Part shown: positions 63,469 through 64,000 of the stretch, piece after piece
How positions within the stretch are numbered: position 1 is the first letter of the stretch
Layout of the letters: every line of letters begins with the position of its first letter
Assembly: GCA_910588215.1 (NCBI GenBank)
Contig: CAJUQJ010000010.1
Location: 70,532 to 134,531, forward strand
Direction of reading: 5' to 3'
DNA: 64,000 bases
Source of the DNA: an uncultured Lachnospiraceae bacterium
GTDB taxonomy: Bacteria; Bacillota; Clostridia; Lachnospirales; Lachnospiraceae
The notes under the pieces: model-generated
What the model saw: the letters and a program-made list of their open reading frames with translations, nothing else
Databases searched by the model: none
Told to the model about the DNA's origin: nothing
Made by a program: the position numbers and the translations under genes

Positions 63469-63918
63469 ATGATTTATGACATAACAGACAATGCACAGCG
63501 TTATATGGGCATGAGCAGGAATATGGACCGGGCGCTGCGCTATATGATGGAGACGGATCTGACTGAACTGGAGGACGGCAGGCATGAAATCGACGGGGAT
63601 AAAGTTTTTGTGAACATTATGCATGCGGATACGAAGGCGGATAGGCCGGAATATGAGTTTCATGAAGAATATTACGATATTCAGATCGATCTGTCCGGAA
63701 GAGAAGATATTCTCTTTGCACAGGAGTTTCAGGAGATCACGAAGCCGTACAACGAGGACGGAGATATTGGTATGGGAATCTGTAGTTGTAAGGCGGTCTG
63801 TCATTTGGAGCCGGGCAAGTTTGCCGTCTGTATGCCGACGGAACCTCACATGCCGGGTGTGGCAACAGATGGTCTTGAAGAGCGGATTCGTAAAGCCGTG
63901 ATCAAAGTGCACAAATAA
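63469..63918 (+). CDS. YhcH/YjgK/YiaL family protein
   Basis: 149 residues of the YhcH (DUF386) family, with the conserved pattern EYYDIQIDLSGREDI and EPHMPGV, where His and Glu contact a metal and sugar in structures of relatives. Members act in sialic acid or other sugar use, often as anomerase-like helpers; no sugar genes lie in this window. GGAGG lies five bases before the ATG at 63469; the frame is open from 63442 but without a site. Confidence 0.88.
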   Translation: MIYDITDNAQRYMGMSRNMDRALRYMMETDLTELEDGRHEIDGDKVFVNIMHADTKADRPEYEFHEEYYDIQIDLSGREDILFAQEFQEITKPYNEDGDIGMGICSCKAVCHLEPGKFAVCMPTEPHMPGVATDGLEERIRKAVIKVHK

Positions 63919-63972
63919 CAAGATTTGGGCACATGGAGAACGATGGGTAGTGTCAAGTAATCTATGAAAAAC

Positions 63973-63994
63973 TGAGCCGAAAAAAATAGGCTCA
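63973..63994 (+). terminator. Possible terminator hairpin after the YhcH-family gene
   Basis: TGAGCC (63973-63978) pairs with GGCTCA (63989-63994) around an A-rich loop; the following sequence is only weakly T-rich and the window ends. The segment could instead be the end of a mobile element. Confidence 0.4.
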
Positions 63995-64000
63995 ATTGAA

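Overview
The window reads as chromosome of an anaerobic, probably spore-forming Clostridia member, most likely Lachnospiraceae. This rests on gene content recognised by eye, not on a database search. The pointers are a yqfC-yqfD-phoH-pgpH-like-ybeY cluster, an NfnAB-type transhydrogenase next to formate-tetrahydrofolate ligase and FolD, a citrate (Re)-synthase-like enzyme beside an NADP isocitrate dehydrogenase, BspA-like surface proteins with PxTGD..IHPKWF tails next to a class B sortase, and a Gly/Asn/Cys-rich mini-protein. GGAGG-type ribosome binding sites and TTGACA/TATAAT promoters are typical of Firmicutes. No rRNA, tRNA, CRISPR array or complete insertion sequence was seen.

Layout. 1-5300: an EF-G-like GTPase, an unidentified structured RNA or 3' UTR with its own terminator, and leuS. 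5300-6600: three small reverse-strand genes, two unknown and one Cys-rich. 6700-21400: a surface locus with a 1.6-kilo-residue secreted MBG-repeat protein, a class B sortase with an unusual cytoplasmic N-terminus, and two giant BspA-like leucine-rich-repeat proteins that carry the same sorting signal. 21400-26100: an intracellular subtilisin, then citrate (Re)-synthase-like enzyme, FCD-type GntR regulator and isocitrate dehydrogenase, a route from oxaloacetate towards 2-oxoglutarate with aconitase elsewhere. 26000-29000: an ABC-F ATPase and the redox regulator Rex, read from back-to-back promoters. 29000-35300: coiled-coil protein, NAD(P)HX repair enzyme, alanine racemase, a MazF toxin with no MazE beside it, a CorC-like membrane protein and YebC.

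35300-43100: a CFI-box-like protein, a MetY-type sulfhydrylase, a multi-pass membrane protein with a repetitive acidic tail, TepA-like ClpP-fold protease and FtsK/SpoIIIE. 43100-49700: fhs-folD (one-carbon metabolism), a zinc-ribbon/TPR/chitobiase-like envelope protein, and nfnAB. 49700-53200: an array of strong hairpins, a MORN-repeat membrane protein, a zinc-ribbon membrane protein overlapping rlmH, and a palindromic intergenic repeat. 53200-57500: sporulation and RNA-maturation cluster yqfC-yqfD-phoH-(degenerate pgpH)-ybeY. 57500-64000: a SpoVB-family flippase, a BofC-like exported protein, two overlapping FAD oxidoreductase genes and a YhcH-family protein.

Most of the window is housekeeping. 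The parts most worth following up are the sortase locus, the PgpH homologue that has lost its HD metal-binding pair, the unidentified RNA at 2245-2438, the hairpin array at 49745-49953 and the orphan MazF.
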